Shown piece by piece: positions 21,652 to 30,230 of a stretch of DNA of 43,756 nucleotides. The position numbers and the translations under genes are program-made. The notes below the pieces were generated by a model. It saw nothing but the letters and a program-made list of their open reading frames with translations, searched no databases and had not been told where the DNA came from. The DNA is from Actinomycetes bacterium. Lineage in GTDB: Bacteria; Actinomycetota; Actinomycetes; Actinomycetales; Cellulomonadaceae. The stretch lies in contig JAEYUL010000068.1 of NCBI GenBank assembly GCA_023432565.1, positions 1 through 43,756 of the forward strand. The letters run 5' to 3'. Every line of letters starts with the position of its first letter. The stretch's first letter is position 1.

Positions 21652-23625
21652 GTGACGACCAGCAACGACGACACCCCGATCACGACGAGGCCGCCGGACG
21701 ACGGGACTCCCACGCGCGTGTGGCTGCTCGCGGCGCTCGTCGCGGCGACGCTCGAGCTCGTCCGCGCGAGCGGTCCGCTGCTCGACCACGCCTTCGCCTC
21801 GGGCGTCGTGGTCGCGGGCGTCACGGCGGTCGTCGCGTACGGCGCCGCGGGCGCCGTGGTGGCCCTGCTCCTGGCCGCGACCCGCGCCAGCGGTGGCCTG
21901 CCGACAGGGCGCACCGTGGTCGTCGGCGCCGTCGTGCTCGCCGCCGGGCGCCTCGTGCTGCAGGGCCTCGAGGGCGACGCCCGCTACTGGCTGGGCCTGG
22001 CGACGCTCGCCTGGGCGTGCGGCCTGCTCGTCCTGGCGGTGACCTTTGTCGCCGGGCGCGTCCACGGCGCACGCCAGGCGGCGCTCGGCCTCGTGCTGGG
22101 GTTCGCGCTGTCCGTCGGGCTGCAGGTGCTCCTGGGCACCTGGGACGCGGTGTGGCGCACGTCGTGGGTCGGGTGGGCGGTCGCCGCGGTCGTGGCGCTC
22201 GCGCCGCTCGCCGCCTACCGCGTCGCACGTCCCGGGACGGGGGCGGGTGAGCCGGCGACCGCACGCCCGCGCCGCGGGTCGGCCGCCGGTCTGGTGCTCG
22301 CACTGGCCGCGATGGTGGGGGCCAACCCCGCGTTCGTCGCGTCGCAGTCGGGCCTCGCGCTGGGCTGGGCGGGGCTCGCGCTCGTGCTGGCGTGCGCGGT
22401 CGGCGGCTGGCTGCTGCTGCGTCCGGACCGCTGGCCGGCGACGGTGCGTGTCGGCGCTGCGGTGCTGCTGGTCGTCGCCGTGACGCTCGCGACGAGCGCG
22501 ACCGGCTGGGCCGCGCTCGTCGGTGTCGTCGTGCTCGACGTCGTCGTCGGCATCGTGGCGGTCGGGATGCTGTCGGTGCGGCGCCCGGCACCCCGCGGGA
22601 CGTGGCGTGCCGCGGGGGCCGCGGCGCTCGCCGGGCTCGGCGTGATCCTGCCGATCCTCGTGTACATGATCGACTACGACGTGCCGCTGCCGGTCGACAA
22701 CGCGCTCGTCCCGGTGGTGGCTGCGCTCGTCGTCGCGCTCACCGGTCTGCACCACCGCACACCGGGGACCTCACCTGCGGCGGGCGCCACGGCCGACGAG
22801 CGCCAGCCCGCACGCGTGCGCTCGGCACGCCTGCTGCTGGTGCCTGCCGCAGCGCTCGGCCTCGTCGGGCTCGCGCCGTCGACGACGAGCACGCACGGCG
22901 ACGACGTCGCGGCGCGCACCGGGGGCGACGGGCTCACGGTCGTGAGTTGGAACCTGCACTACGGCGTCTCGCCCGTCGGCGGCGTCGAGCTCGAGTCCGT
23001 GGCGCGCACGATCGAGGCAGCCGACCCGGACGTCGTGCTGCTGCAGGAGGTGGCCCGCGGCTGGGTGCTCGGCGGTGGGACGGACATGGCGACGTGGCTC
23101 GCGCACCGGCTCGAGATGACGGTCGAGTTCGCCCCGGCGGCGGACCGCCAGTTCGGCAACGCGATCCTGTCCCGCGCGCAGCTGACGGACGTGGCGGTCC
23201 ACGCCCTGCCGTACGGCGCAGGGCCGCAGGAGCGCTCGGCGGCGTCCGCGACGGTCACGACCGCGGCGGGCACGGCGGTGCGCGTGACCACCGTGCACCT
23301 GCAGCACCGCGAGGAGAACACCCCGACGCGCCTGGAGCATCTGACCGAGCTGGTCGAGGCGGAGCCGGTGACGGGACCGTCCGTGATCGGCGGCGACCTC
23401 AACGCCGAGCCGGGCTGGCCGGAGCTCGTCCTGCTCGAGGACGCCGGCTGGGTGAGCGCTCAGGACACGGCGGGCGACCCGGACGCCGACACCTTCCCGT
23501 CGGTGGCTCCGCAGCAGCGCATCGACTGGGTGCTCGGGCAGGACGTGACCTTCACGCACGCGGCGGTGATCGACACGACCGCCTCGGACCACCTGCCGCT
23601 CGTCGTGCGCCTGACGGTGCCCTGA
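21652..23625 (+). CDS. Polytopic membrane protein fused to an endonuclease/exonuclease/phosphatase (EEP) domain
   Basis: 657 residues. Residues ~20-400 hold about ten hydrophobic helices with no recognised transporter signature. Residues ~420-657 are a complete EEP catalytic domain: VVSWNLHYG (metal Asn), VVLLQEVARG (catalytic Glu), FGNAILSR, VTTVHLQHRE, VIGGDLNAEPG (Asp/Asn), QRIDWVL and SDHLPLVV (catalytic Asp-His). EEP enzymes include nucleases, inositol-phosphate and lipid phosphatases. Fusion to a membrane module suggests a lipid-linked or extracellular substrate, as in Cwh43-like proteins. Orientation is unclear. Monocistronic, with a leaderless-type GTG start. The catalytic domain call is firm; the substrate is unknown. 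Confidence 0.85.
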   Translation: MTTSNDDTPITTRPPDDGTPTRVWLLAALVAATLELVRASGPLLDHAFASGVVVAGVTAVVAYGAAGAVVALLLAATRASGGLPTGRTVVVGAVVLAAGRLVLQGLEGDARYWLGLATLAWACGLLVLAVTFVAGRVHGARQAALGLVLGFALSVGLQVLLGTWDAVWRTSWVGWAVAAVVALAPLAAYRVARPGTGAGEPATARPRRGSAAGLVLALAAMVGANPAFVASQSGLALGWAGLALVLACAVGGWLLLRPDRWPATVRVGAAVLLVVAVTLATSATGWAALVGVVVLDVVVGIVAVGMLSVRRPAPRGTWRAAGAAALAGLGVILPILVYMIDYDVPLPVDNALVPVVAALVVALTGLHHRTPGTSPAAGATADERQPARVRSARLLLVPAAALGLVGLAPSTTSTHGDDVAARTGGDGLTVVSWNLHYGVSPVGGVELESVARTIEAADPDVVLLQEVARGWVLGGGTDMATWLAHRLEMTVEFAPAADRQFGNAILSRAQLTDVAVHALPYGAGPQERSAASATVTTAAGTAVRVTTVHLQHREENTPTRLEHLTELVEAEPVTGPSVIGGDLNAEPGWPELVLLEDAGWVSAQDTAGDPDADTFPSVAPQQRIDWVLGQDVTFTHAAVIDTTASDHLPLVVRLTVP

Positions 23626-23647
23626 CGCCGGGCGGCCGTGGGCCCGC

Positions 23648-25075
23648 TCAGTCGGCCGCGCGGTGGTGCAGCGTGCGCGCGACCTCGGCGAGCGACCCGG
23701 ACAACGACGGGTAGACCGTGATGACGTCGGCGATCTGGTCCACCGAGAGGCGGTGCGTGATCGCCAGCGCGAGCGGGAACACCGATTCCGACGCGCGCGG
23801 CCCGACGAGCACCGCCCCCAGCACGGTGCCCGCGCCCGGGCTCGCGAAGATCTTGACGAAGCCCTCACGCACGCCCAGCATCTTGGCGCGCGGGTTGCGG
23901 GTGATCGGCAGCGTGCTGACCTCGTACGCCAGGCCCTCGTCGACGAGCCGCTTCTCGGAGTACCCGACGGTCGCGATCTCGGGCGCCGTGAAGATGTTGG
24001 CGGCGACCGCTCGCAACGACAGCGGCGTGACGGCGTCCCCCAGCGCGTGGGACATCGCGATGCGGCCCTGCGTGGCGGCCACCGACGCGAGCGGCAGCAC
24101 GCCCGTGACGTCCCCCGCCGCGTAGACGCCGCGGGCGCTGGTGCGCGAGACCTTGTCGACCTCGATGTGACCGCTCGGCGTGAGGCGCACGCCGGCTTCC
24201 TCGAGGCCCAGGCCGTCGGTCGTCGGGACCGAGCCCACCGCGAAGAGCACGTGCGAGCCCTCGACCTCGCGCCCGTCGGCGAGCGTCACCACCACGCCGT
24301 CGGCGGTGCGTCGCGCGCCCGCAGCACGCGAGCGCGACAGCACGGTCATGCCTCGGCTGGTGAACACCTCCTCGATGAGCTCGGCTGCGTCCGGGTCCTC
24401 GCCGGGCAGGACGTGCTCGCGGGAGGAGATGAGCGTGACGTCCGCGCCGAGCGACGTGTACGCACCGGCGAACTCGGCGCCGGTCACCCCGGAGCCGACG
24501 ACGACGAGCTTGTCGGGCAGCGCGGGCAGGTCGTAGAGCTGCGTCCAGGTCAGGATGCGCTCACCGTCCGGCCGCGCCTGCGGCAGCTCGCGCGGCCGGG
24601 CGCCCGTGGCGACGAGCACGACGTCGGCGTCGAGGGTGCGCTCGCCGGACCCGTCGCTCGGGCTGACGACGACGCGCTGCGGGCCGTCGAGACGACCGCG
24701 GCCGAGCACGACGTGCACGCCCTCCTTCTCCAGGCGCCCGCGGATGTCGGCGGACTGCGCCGCCGCGAGCGCCTTGACGCGGGTGTTCACCGCGGCCAGG
24801 TCGATGTGGTGGCGGTGGTCGGCGTCCAGCGCACCCCGGATGCCGAGCTCGGGCGCGCGGTCGGCGATCGTCATCCACTCGGCGGTCGCGATGAGCGTCT
24901 TGGACGGCACCACGTCGGTCAGGACGGCCGCCCCGCCGAGGCCCTGGGCCTCCACGATCGTGACGTCGGCACCGAGCCGACGCGCGACGAGCGCAGCCTC
25001 GTACCCGCCGGGTCCGCCGCCGACGACGACGACGCTGGTGTCGGGCAGGGCAGGCGTCCCGGGTGGTGTGCTCAC
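23648..25075 (-). CDS. lpdA: LpdA-type NAD(P)H:quinone flavoprotein reductase (disulfide-less Lpd paralogue)
   Basis: 475 residues, pyridine nucleotide-disulfide oxidoreductase fold. The FAD-binding VVVGGGPGGYEAALVARRLGA is followed by GLGGAAVLTDVVPSK, where true dihydrolipoamide dehydrogenases carry the C-x4-C redox disulfide. Both cysteines are absent, as in M. tuberculosis LpdA (Rv3303c), a quinone reductase. The NAD-binding VVVGSGVTGAEFAGAYTSLGA, the FAD-contacting GVYAAGDVTG and a dimerisation domain follow. The C-terminal His-x4-Glu catalytic pair of Lpd enzymes is not evident. The GTG start has CACAAT six bases upstream and no ribosome binding site. It is divergent from the PNP gene, as in mycobacteria where lpdA lies near deoD. 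Confidence 0.9.
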   Translation of the reverse strand: MSTPPGTPALPDTSVVVVGGGPGGYEAALVARRLGADVTIVEAQGLGGAAVLTDVVPSKTLIATAEWMTIADRAPELGIRGALDADHRHHIDLAAVNTRVKALAAAQSADIRGRLEKEGVHVVLGRGRLDGPQRVVVSPSDGSGERTLDADVVLVATGARPRELPQARPDGERILTWTQLYDLPALPDKLVVVGSGVTGAEFAGAYTSLGADVTLISSREHVLPGEDPDAAELIEEVFTSRGMTVLSRSRAAGARRTADGVVVTLADGREVEGSHVLFAVGSVPTTDGLGLEEAGVRLTPSGHIEVDKVSRTSARGVYAAGDVTGVLPLASVAATQGRIAMSHALGDAVTPLSLRAVAANIFTAPEIATVGYSEKRLVDEGLAYEVSTLPITRNPRAKMLGVREGFVKIFASPGAGTVLGAVLVGPRASESVFPLALAITHRLSVDQIADVITVYPSLSGSLAEVARTLHHRAAD

Positions 25076-25123
25076 GCACGCATTGTGCCGTCTGCCGAGC
25101 TGGGAGCTCTTGTCGGGCGCGAC

Positions 25124-25129
25124 TACCCT
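25124..25129 (+). promoter_or_regulatory. -10 element (TACCCT), leaderless PNP gene
   Basis: TACCCT, then GCGAGTC (7 bases), then ATG at 25137. Confidence 0.55.
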
Positions 25130-25136
25130 GCGAGTC

Positions 25137-25967
25137 ATGAGCCACGACCTGGACCTCGACGACCCCACGACCGACCCGTTCGAGGTGGCCCGCGCGGCCG
25201 CCGCGTACCTCGCCGACGCGACGGGGGTGGCCCGCCACGACGTGGCGCTGGTCCTCGGCTCGGGCTGGGGCGGCGCGGCGGACCTGCTGGGCGAGACCGT
25301 CGCGCAGGTCGCGAGCACGGACGTGCCGGGGTTCTCCGCCGCCGCGGTGCACGGGCACGTCGGCACGATCCGCTCGGTGCGGATCGGCGAGACGGGCAAG
25401 CACGCGCTCGTGCTCGGGTCGCGCACGCACCTGTACGAGGGCAAGGGTGTGCGACGCGTCGTGCACGGGATGCGCACCGCCGCGGCCACGGGTGCCTCGG
25501 TCGTGGTCCTGACCAACGGCTGCGGCGGCCTCAAGCCGGCGTGGGGCCCGGGCACACCGGTGCTCATCAGCGACCACATCAACCTCACGGCGACCTCGCC
25601 GCTCGAGGGCGCGACCTTCGTCGACCTCACGGACCTGTACTCGGCCCGGCTGCGCGGGCTCGCGCGCGAGGTCGACGCGTCGCTCGACGAGGGCGTCTAC
25701 GTGCAGTTCCGCGGCCCGCACTACGAGACGCCGGCCGAGGTGCAGATGGCCGCGCGGATCGGCGGCGACCTGGTCGGCATGTCCACGACCCTCGAGGCCA
25801 TCGCCGCGCGGCAGGCCGGGCTGGAGGTCCTGGGCATCTCGCTCGTGACGAACCTCGCCGCGGGGATCAGCGAGCAGCCGCTGTCCCACACCGAGGTGCT
25901 CGAGGCCGGCCAGGCCGCCGGACCGCGCATCAGCGCGCTGCTGGCGGACATCATCCGGCGCCTGTAG
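25137..25967 (+). CDS. punA: Purine nucleoside phosphorylase (trimeric type)
   Basis: 276 residues. It phosphorolyses inosine and guanosine (and the deoxy forms) to base plus (deoxy)ribose-1-phosphate. Seen: phosphate-binding LVLGSGWGG, SRTHLYEGKG (normally GRxHxYEG), VVLTNGCGGL, the purine/sugar site YVQFRGPHYETPAEVQM with the conserved Glu, GMSTTLEAIAARQAGLEVLGISLVTN with Met, and the base-contacting Asn in TNLAAG. Size and motifs fit the low-molecular-mass trimeric class, not E. coli DeoD, despite the deoD name used in mycobacteria. The ATG at 25137 follows TACCCT by 7 bases. It is 70 bp upstream of the phosphosugar mutase gene, which has its own promoter. Confidence 0.94.
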   Translation: MSHDLDLDDPTTDPFEVARAAAAYLADATGVARHDVALVLGSGWGGAADLLGETVAQVASTDVPGFSAAAVHGHVGTIRSVRIGETGKHALVLGSRTHLYEGKGVRRVVHGMRTAAATGASVVVLTNGCGGLKPAWGPGTPVLISDHINLTATSPLEGATFVDLTDLYSARLRGLAREVDASLDEGVYVQFRGPHYETPAEVQMAARIGGDLVGMSTTLEAIAARQAGLEVLGISLVTNLAAGISEQPLSHTEVLEAGQAAGPRISALLADIIRRL

Positions 25968-26013
25968 ACGTCCGCGGGGGCCCCCGACCGGGACGTTCGG
26001 TTCGTGCACGCCC

Positions 26014-26027
26014 GTACTGGTCAGTAC
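26014..26027. promoter_or_regulatory. 14-bp palindrome overlapping the mutase promoter
   Basis: GTACTG-GT-CAGTAC (26014-26019 and 26022-26027) is a near-perfect palindrome whose right arm overlaps the first bases of the -10 hexamer, a typical repressor position. Confidence 0.45.
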
Positions 26028-26030
26028 GTT
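26025..26030 (+). promoter_or_regulatory. -10 element (TACGTT), leaderless phosphosugar mutase
   Basis: TACGTT, then GGGGTCC (7 bases), then ATG at 26038. Confidence 0.55.
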
Positions 26031-26037
26031 GGGGTCC

Positions 26038-27885
26038 ATGAGCCGCGACGAGCCGTGGGAGGACCTGCGCGCGCAGGTCGAGGCGTGGATCGACGACGAC
26101 CCGGACCCGAGCACCGCCGACGAGCTGCGCGAGCTGGTGCGACTGGCCGACGAGGTGCCGCCGGGCCTCGAACCCGGCACGGCCCCCGACCCCGAGCAGG
26201 AGGCGGTGCTGCGCACAGCGAGGCTGGCGCGCGCCGAGCTCGCCGACCGGTTCAGCGGCCTGCTGCAGTTCGGCACCGCCGGGCTGCGCGGTGCGCTCGG
26301 AGGCGGCCCGCACCGGATGAACCGCGCGGTGGTGATCCGCGCCGCCTCGGGCCTGGCGGACTACCTGCTGGGTGAGCTCGACGGGCTGACCCCGGCCCCG
26401 CGCGTGGTCGTCGGCTACGACGCGCGCCACAACTCCCGGGCGTTCGCGCTCGACACGGCGTCGGTGCTCACGGCGGTCGGCATCGAGGTCCTGCTCCTGC
26501 CCCGCCCGCTGCCGACCCCCGTGCTCGCGTTCAGCGTGCTGCGGTTCGGCGCCGACGCGGGCGTCATGGTCACCGCGTCGCACAACCCGCCGCAGGACAA
26601 CGGCTACAAGGTGTACCTCGGCGGGCGGGTCGTCACCGACGGGGGCCAGGGCGCGCAGATCGTGCCGCCCGCCGACGCGGCGATCGCGGCGGAGATCGCC
26701 CGCGTGCCGTCGGTCGCGTCCGTGCCGCGCGCGGACGCGGGCTGGACCGTGCTGGGCGAGGACGTCGTCGACGCCTACGTCGAGGCGACGCTCGCGCTCG
26801 CCGACCCGACGGTCCGCGCAGCCGCCGCCGACCTGAAGATCGTGCTCACGCCCCTGCACGGCGTGGGCGGCGAGGTCGCCGAGCGCGTGCTGCGCGAGGC
26901 CGGGTTCACCGACGTGCTCGTCGTCCCCGAGCAGCGCGACCCCGACCCGGACTTCCCGTCGGTCGCGTTCCCCAACCCCGAGGAGCCCGGCGCGATCGAC
27001 CTGGCCCTCGGACTGGCCTCCGACGAGCACGCCGACCTCGTCCTCGCGCTCGACCCGGACGCCGACCGGTGCGCCGTGGCCGTGCAGGACCCGCGCTCGC
27101 GCGGCTACCGCGGCCCGGACACCGCCGAGGCCGACGGTTGGCGCATGCTGCACGGCGACGAGACGGGGGCTCTGCTCGGCCAGGTCGCGGCTGACCGGCT
27201 GCGCACGCGGGTCGACCCGGACGCGACGTTCGCGAGCTCGATCGTCTCCTCGCGCCAGCTGTCGCGGATCGCCGAGGCCGCCGGCGTCCGGCACGTGCAG
27301 ACCCTCACGGGCTTCAAGTGGCTGTCGCGGGTCGACGGCCTCGCGTACGCCTACGAGGAGGCGCTCGGCTACTGCGTCGCGCCCGCGAACGTCCGCGACA
27401 AGGACGGGATCTCCGCGGCGCTGCTGGTCGCGGGACTGGCCGCTCGGCTCAAGGCGACCGGCAGCACGCTCGTCGACGCGCTGGACGACCTGGCACGCGC
27501 CCACGGCCTGTACCTGACGGGCCAGGTGTCCGCACGCTACGAGGACCTCGCGCAGATCCCCGCGACCGTGGGCCGGCTGCGCGAGCAGCCGCCGGCGACG
27601 CTCGGCGGCGCGGCCGTCACCGGCGTCGTGGACCTCGCGGCAGGCTCGGACGACGAACGCGGCGGCCTCCCGCCCACCGAGGGACTGCGGTTCGACGCCG
27701 CCGACGGCACGCGCGTCATCGTGCGGCCCTCCGGCACCGAGCCGAAGGTCAAGTGCTACCTCGAGGTCGTCGAGCCCGTGGCGCCCGACGCGGACGACGA
27801 GGCCGTGGGCGCGGCGCGTCGCCGGGCCGGGGCGCGGCTCGACGCGGTCGCCGTGGACATGCGCGACGCCCTGGGTATCGGCTGA
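26038..27885 (+). CDS. pmmB: Alpha-D-phosphohexomutase family phosphosugar mutase (PmmB/PGM2-like)
   Basis: 615 residues, four-domain fold. The phosphoserine loop TASHNPPQDNGYKVY has Ser181. The metal loop DPDADRCAV, the sugar-binding loop YEEALGYCVAP (E-E-x-x-G) and the phosphate-binding RPSGTEPKVK are all intact, so it should be active. The FGTAGLRG block near residue 80 and the length resemble PGM2/phosphopentomutase-like members more than classic bacterial PMM (~460 residues). By context it follows PNP and faces deoC, and the window has PNP, DeoA and DeoC but no DeoB. Ribose-1-/deoxyribose-1-phosphate mutase activity is therefore a plausible inference. The annotated alternatives are phosphomannomutase or phosphoglucomutase. 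A palindrome overlaps its -10. Confidence 0.88.
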   Translation: MSRDEPWEDLRAQVEAWIDDDPDPSTADELRELVRLADEVPPGLEPGTAPDPEQEAVLRTARLARAELADRFSGLLQFGTAGLRGALGGGPHRMNRAVVIRAASGLADYLLGELDGLTPAPRVVVGYDARHNSRAFALDTASVLTAVGIEVLLLPRPLPTPVLAFSVLRFGADAGVMVTASHNPPQDNGYKVYLGGRVVTDGGQGAQIVPPADAAIAAEIARVPSVASVPRADAGWTVLGEDVVDAYVEATLALADPTVRAAAADLKIVLTPLHGVGGEVAERVLREAGFTDVLVVPEQRDPDPDFPSVAFPNPEEPGAIDLALGLASDEHADLVLALDPDADRCAVAVQDPRSRGYRGPDTAEADGWRMLHGDETGALLGQVAADRLRTRVDPDATFASSIVSSRQLSRIAEAAGVRHVQTLTGFKWLSRVDGLAYAYEEALGYCVAPANVRDKDGISAALLVAGLAARLKATGSTLVDALDDLARAHGLYLTGQVSARYEDLAQIPATVGRLREQPPATLGGAAVTGVVDLAAGSDDERGGLPPTEGLRFDAADGTRVIVRPSGTEPKVKCYLEVVEPVAPDADDEAVGAARRRAGARLDAVAVDMRDALGIG

Positions 27886-27920
27886 GGTATCGGCCGACGC
27901 ACTCCCTCGGCGCGGTCTGA

Positions 27921-27953
27921 GCACGGCCGGCACCCCGGGGGCGCCGGCCGTGC
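27921..27953. terminator. Bidirectional terminator between the mutase and deoC genes
   Basis: GCACGGCCGGC (27921-27931) pairs perfectly with GCCGGCCGTGC (27943-27953) around an 11-nt loop, in the gap between convergent genes. Confidence 0.8.
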
Positions 27954-27957
27954 CACG

Positions 27958-28644
27958 TCAGTACCCGGCGTCGGCCTCGAGGCCCGCGAGCACCGCGGCC
28001 GTCCCGGACAGGCCGAGGCGCGTCGCACCCGCCTCGACCATCGCGATCGCGTCGTCGGCGGTGCGCACCCCGCCGGAGGCCTTGACGCCGAGCCTGCCGC
28101 CCACCGTCTGCGCCATGAGCCGCACCGCGTGCACGCTCGCGCCACCCGCGGGGTGGAAACCGGTCGACGTCTTGACGAAGTCCGCGCCCGCGGCCTCGGC
28201 CGCCTGGCACACGCGGACGATCTCGTCGTCGCTGAGCGCAGCCGACTCGATGATCACCTTGAGCACACGCGGAGCGGGGACGGCGGCGCGCACGGCCGCG
28301 ATGTCGGCCTGCACGTCGTCGAACCGGCCCTCCTTGGCCGCACCCACGTCGATCACCATGTCGACCTCGTCGGCGCCGTCCGCCACGGACCGGGCGGCCT
28401 CGGCGGCCTTGATCTCGCTGTGGTGCTTGCCCGACGGGAAGCCGCACACCGTCGCGACCTTCAGACCCGGGACCGACGAGACGTCCACGGGCAGGAACGA
28501 CGGCGAGATGCAGATCGAGAACGTGCCGAGCCGGCCGGCCTCCGCGACGAGCGCGTCGACGTCCGCCCGGGTCGCCTCGGGCTTGAGGAGCGTGTGGTCG
28601 ACGAGCTGCGCGAGCGCGGCAGCGTCCAGCGGTTCGTGGGTCAT
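27958..28644 (-). CDS. deoC: Deoxyribose-phosphate aldolase
   Basis: 228 residues, class I aldolase. It cleaves 2-deoxyribose-5-phosphate to acetaldehyde and glyceraldehyde-3-phosphate. The Schiff-base lysine is Lys158 in FVKTSTGF, the proton-relay lysine is Lys188 in GVKASGGVRT, and the relay Asp is in DEVDMVID (about Asp95). DHTLLKPEAT and VCGFPSGKH are further signatures. Last gene of the minus-strand nucleoside operon. Its ATG overlaps the add stop codon (ATGA). It would take the deoxyribose-5-phosphate formed from DeoA and PNP products. Confidence 0.96.
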   Translation of the reverse strand: MTHEPLDAAALAQLVDHTLLKPEATRADVDALVAEAGRLGTFSICISPSFLPVDVSSVPGLKVATVCGFPSGKHHSEIKAAEAARSVADGADEVDMVIDVGAAKEGRFDDVQADIAAVRAAVPAPRVLKVIIESAALSDDEIVRVCQAAEAAGADFVKTSTGFHPAGGASVHAVRLMAQTVGGRLGVKASGGVRTADDAIAMVEAGATRLGLSGTAAVLAGLEADAGY

Positions 28645-29897
28645 GCGCGGTGCCTTCCTCCCCGGGCCGCGGCGTACGCGGGCCGGATCACGGTGTCGAT
28701 CAGTGCGGCGCGCTCGTCGTGGTGGACGAACGCGTGGGCGGCCGCGGTCACGGCCACGTCTTCCAGGTCGTGCAAGGTCCAGCCCGCCTGCTCGACGAGC
28801 AGCGTGAGCTCGCGTCCGAGCGACGTGCCGGACTGCAGCCGGTTGTCGGTGTTGACGGTCACCGCGAAGCCGAGGCGGTGCAGGCGCGTGACCGGGTGCT
28901 CGGCGATCGACGGCGCGCCGCCGGTCTGCACGTTCGACGACGGGCAGACCTCGAGCGCGAGGCGGCGGTCCCGGACCCAGTGCGCGAGCTCGCCGAGCCG
29001 GTCGCCGAGCTCGTCGGCGCCGATGTCGTCGGCCAGGCGCACCCCGTGCCCGAGGCGCAGCGCGCCCTGCGCGACGGCGGCCGCGATCGAGCCCGTTCCC
29101 GCGGCCTCGCCGGCGTGCAGGGTGCACGGGAAGTGCGTGTTCCGGAGCAGCTCGAAGACCTCGGGGTGCGCCGAGGGCAGGTAGCCGTCCTCCGGCCCGG
29201 CCAGGTCGAACGCGACGACGCCGGCGTCGCGGTTCGCGACCGCGAGCTCGGCGACCTCCTGCCAGCGGTCCAGGTGGCGCATGGCGCACAGGATCGCCAG
29301 GACGCGGATGGGGCGGCCCTGCTCACGCGCCTGGGCGACACCCTCGTCGAACCCGGCGCGCACCGCGTCGACCACCTCCTGCAGCGTCAGGCCCTGCTCG
29401 AGGTGCTGCTCGGGGGCAAAGCGGATCTCGGCGTACACGACGCCGTCCGCCGCGAGGTCGAGCACGGCCTCACGTGCGACGCGCTGCAGCGCAGGCGCGG
29501 TCTGCAGCACCGCGACGGTGTGCGCGAACGTCTCGAGGTAGCGCTCGAGCGAACCCGCCGAGGCGGCCTCGACGAACCAGCGCCCGAGCTCCTCGGGGTC
29601 GGTCGTGGGCAGCTCGTGCCCGATCGACGCGGCCAGCTCGACGACCGTCGCCGGTCGCAGCCCGCCGTCGAGGTGGTCGTGCAGCAGGACCTTCGGCAGC
29701 GAGGCGATGAGCGCGGCCACCGGCGCCTCGTCCTCGGCGGCAGGTTCCGGCGCGTCCACGTCGGGCCCCGCGGACGCCTCGGCGGCCCTCTCCTGCGGCG
29801 CCGCGGACGCCTCGTCGGTGCCCTCCTCGCTCGCCTCGGGCGCCTGGTCGGTGCGCGTCTCGGATGTCGCGTCGGTGCTCGTGTCGCGCTTGCTCAC
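28641..29897 (-). CDS. add: Adenosine deaminase with an acidic N-terminal extension
   Basis: 418 residues. It deaminates (deoxy)adenosine to (deoxy)inosine, which PNP can then split. The zinc site is visible: HDHLDGG (two His), the catalytic Glu in LHAGEAAGTG, LGHGVRLADD, and the metal-binding Asp in VNTDNRLQSGTSL. The catalytic domain starts at about residue 60. Before it lies an Ala/Glu/Asp-rich, probably disordered tail with no counterpart in E. coli Add, including a repeated A-x-A-E-A-S-like pattern. The GTG at 29897 overlaps the stop of the small acidic gene (GTGA) and follows GAGG, which supports this start. A GTG at codon 60 would remove the tail and is the alternative. Confidence 0.92.
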   Translation of the reverse strand: MSKRDTSTDATSETRTDQAPEASEEGTDEASAAPQERAAEASAGPDVDAPEPAAEDEAPVAALIASLPKVLLHDHLDGGLRPATVVELAASIGHELPTTDPEELGRWFVEAASAGSLERYLETFAHTVAVLQTAPALQRVAREAVLDLAADGVVYAEIRFAPEQHLEQGLTLQEVVDAVRAGFDEGVAQAREQGRPIRVLAILCAMRHLDRWQEVAELAVANRDAGVVAFDLAGPEDGYLPSAHPEVFELLRNTHFPCTLHAGEAAGTGSIAAAVAQGALRLGHGVRLADDIGADELGDRLGELAHWVRDRRLALEVCPSSNVQTGGAPSIAEHPVTRLHRLGFAVTVNTDNRLQSGTSLGRELTLLVEQAGWTLHDLEDVAVTAAAHAFVHHDERAALIDTVIRPAYAAARGGRHRA

Positions 29898-30112
29898 GCC
29901 TCGTCCTCGTCGTCGGGTCGAACCTCGGTGTCCTGCTCGACGACGTCCGCCTCGTCGGCGGTGCCGTCCCGGTCGGGCCGGGCGAACGCCGGGGTGTACT
30001 CCTCGGGGTCGGCGGCGGGTGGGTCCTCGTCGGTCAGGCGCGCGGGGACGTCGGGGTCGACGGGTTCGAGCCCTGCGTCGCGCCACGCGTCCGGTCCGGG
30101 CAGCGTGCTCAT
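29894..30112 (-). CDS. Small acidic hypothetical protein between deoA and add
   Basis: 72 residues, no family recognised. About a third of the residues are Asp or Glu, ending VRPDDEDEA. An early segment, LPGPDAWRDAGLEPVDPDVPARLTDEDP, resembles short conserved actinobacterial proteins of unknown function. The ATG at 30112 is chosen because GGGAGGA lies 7 bases upstream; an ATG at 30172 would add 20 residues but lies in a hairpin. The stop overlaps the add start (GTGA), so the two are coupled. Low complexity prevents a functional call. Confidence 0.7.
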   Translation of the reverse strand: MSTLPGPDAWRDAGLEPVDPDVPARLTDEDPPAADPEEYTPAFARPDRDGTADEADVVEQDTEVRPDDEDEA

Positions 30113-30164
30113 CACGTCCTCCCTCGTCGGCGGTCGTCCCTCATCCTTGTCCTCGTGCCCGGCG

Positions 30165-30187
30165 TGCGCCATCGGTCCGACGGCGCA
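30165..30187 (-). other. Hairpin in the deoA-add spacer
   Basis: TGCGCC-x-TCG (30165-30174) pairs with CGA-x-GGCGCA (30179-30187), leaving a tiny loop. It lies in the 118-bp gap after deoA, the only sizeable gap in the lower operon. It may be a processing or partial termination site. Confidence 0.35.
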
Positions 30188-30230
30188 GGTCACACGCGAC
30201 GACGCGCCGCGGCGAGCACCGGCGGCAGGC

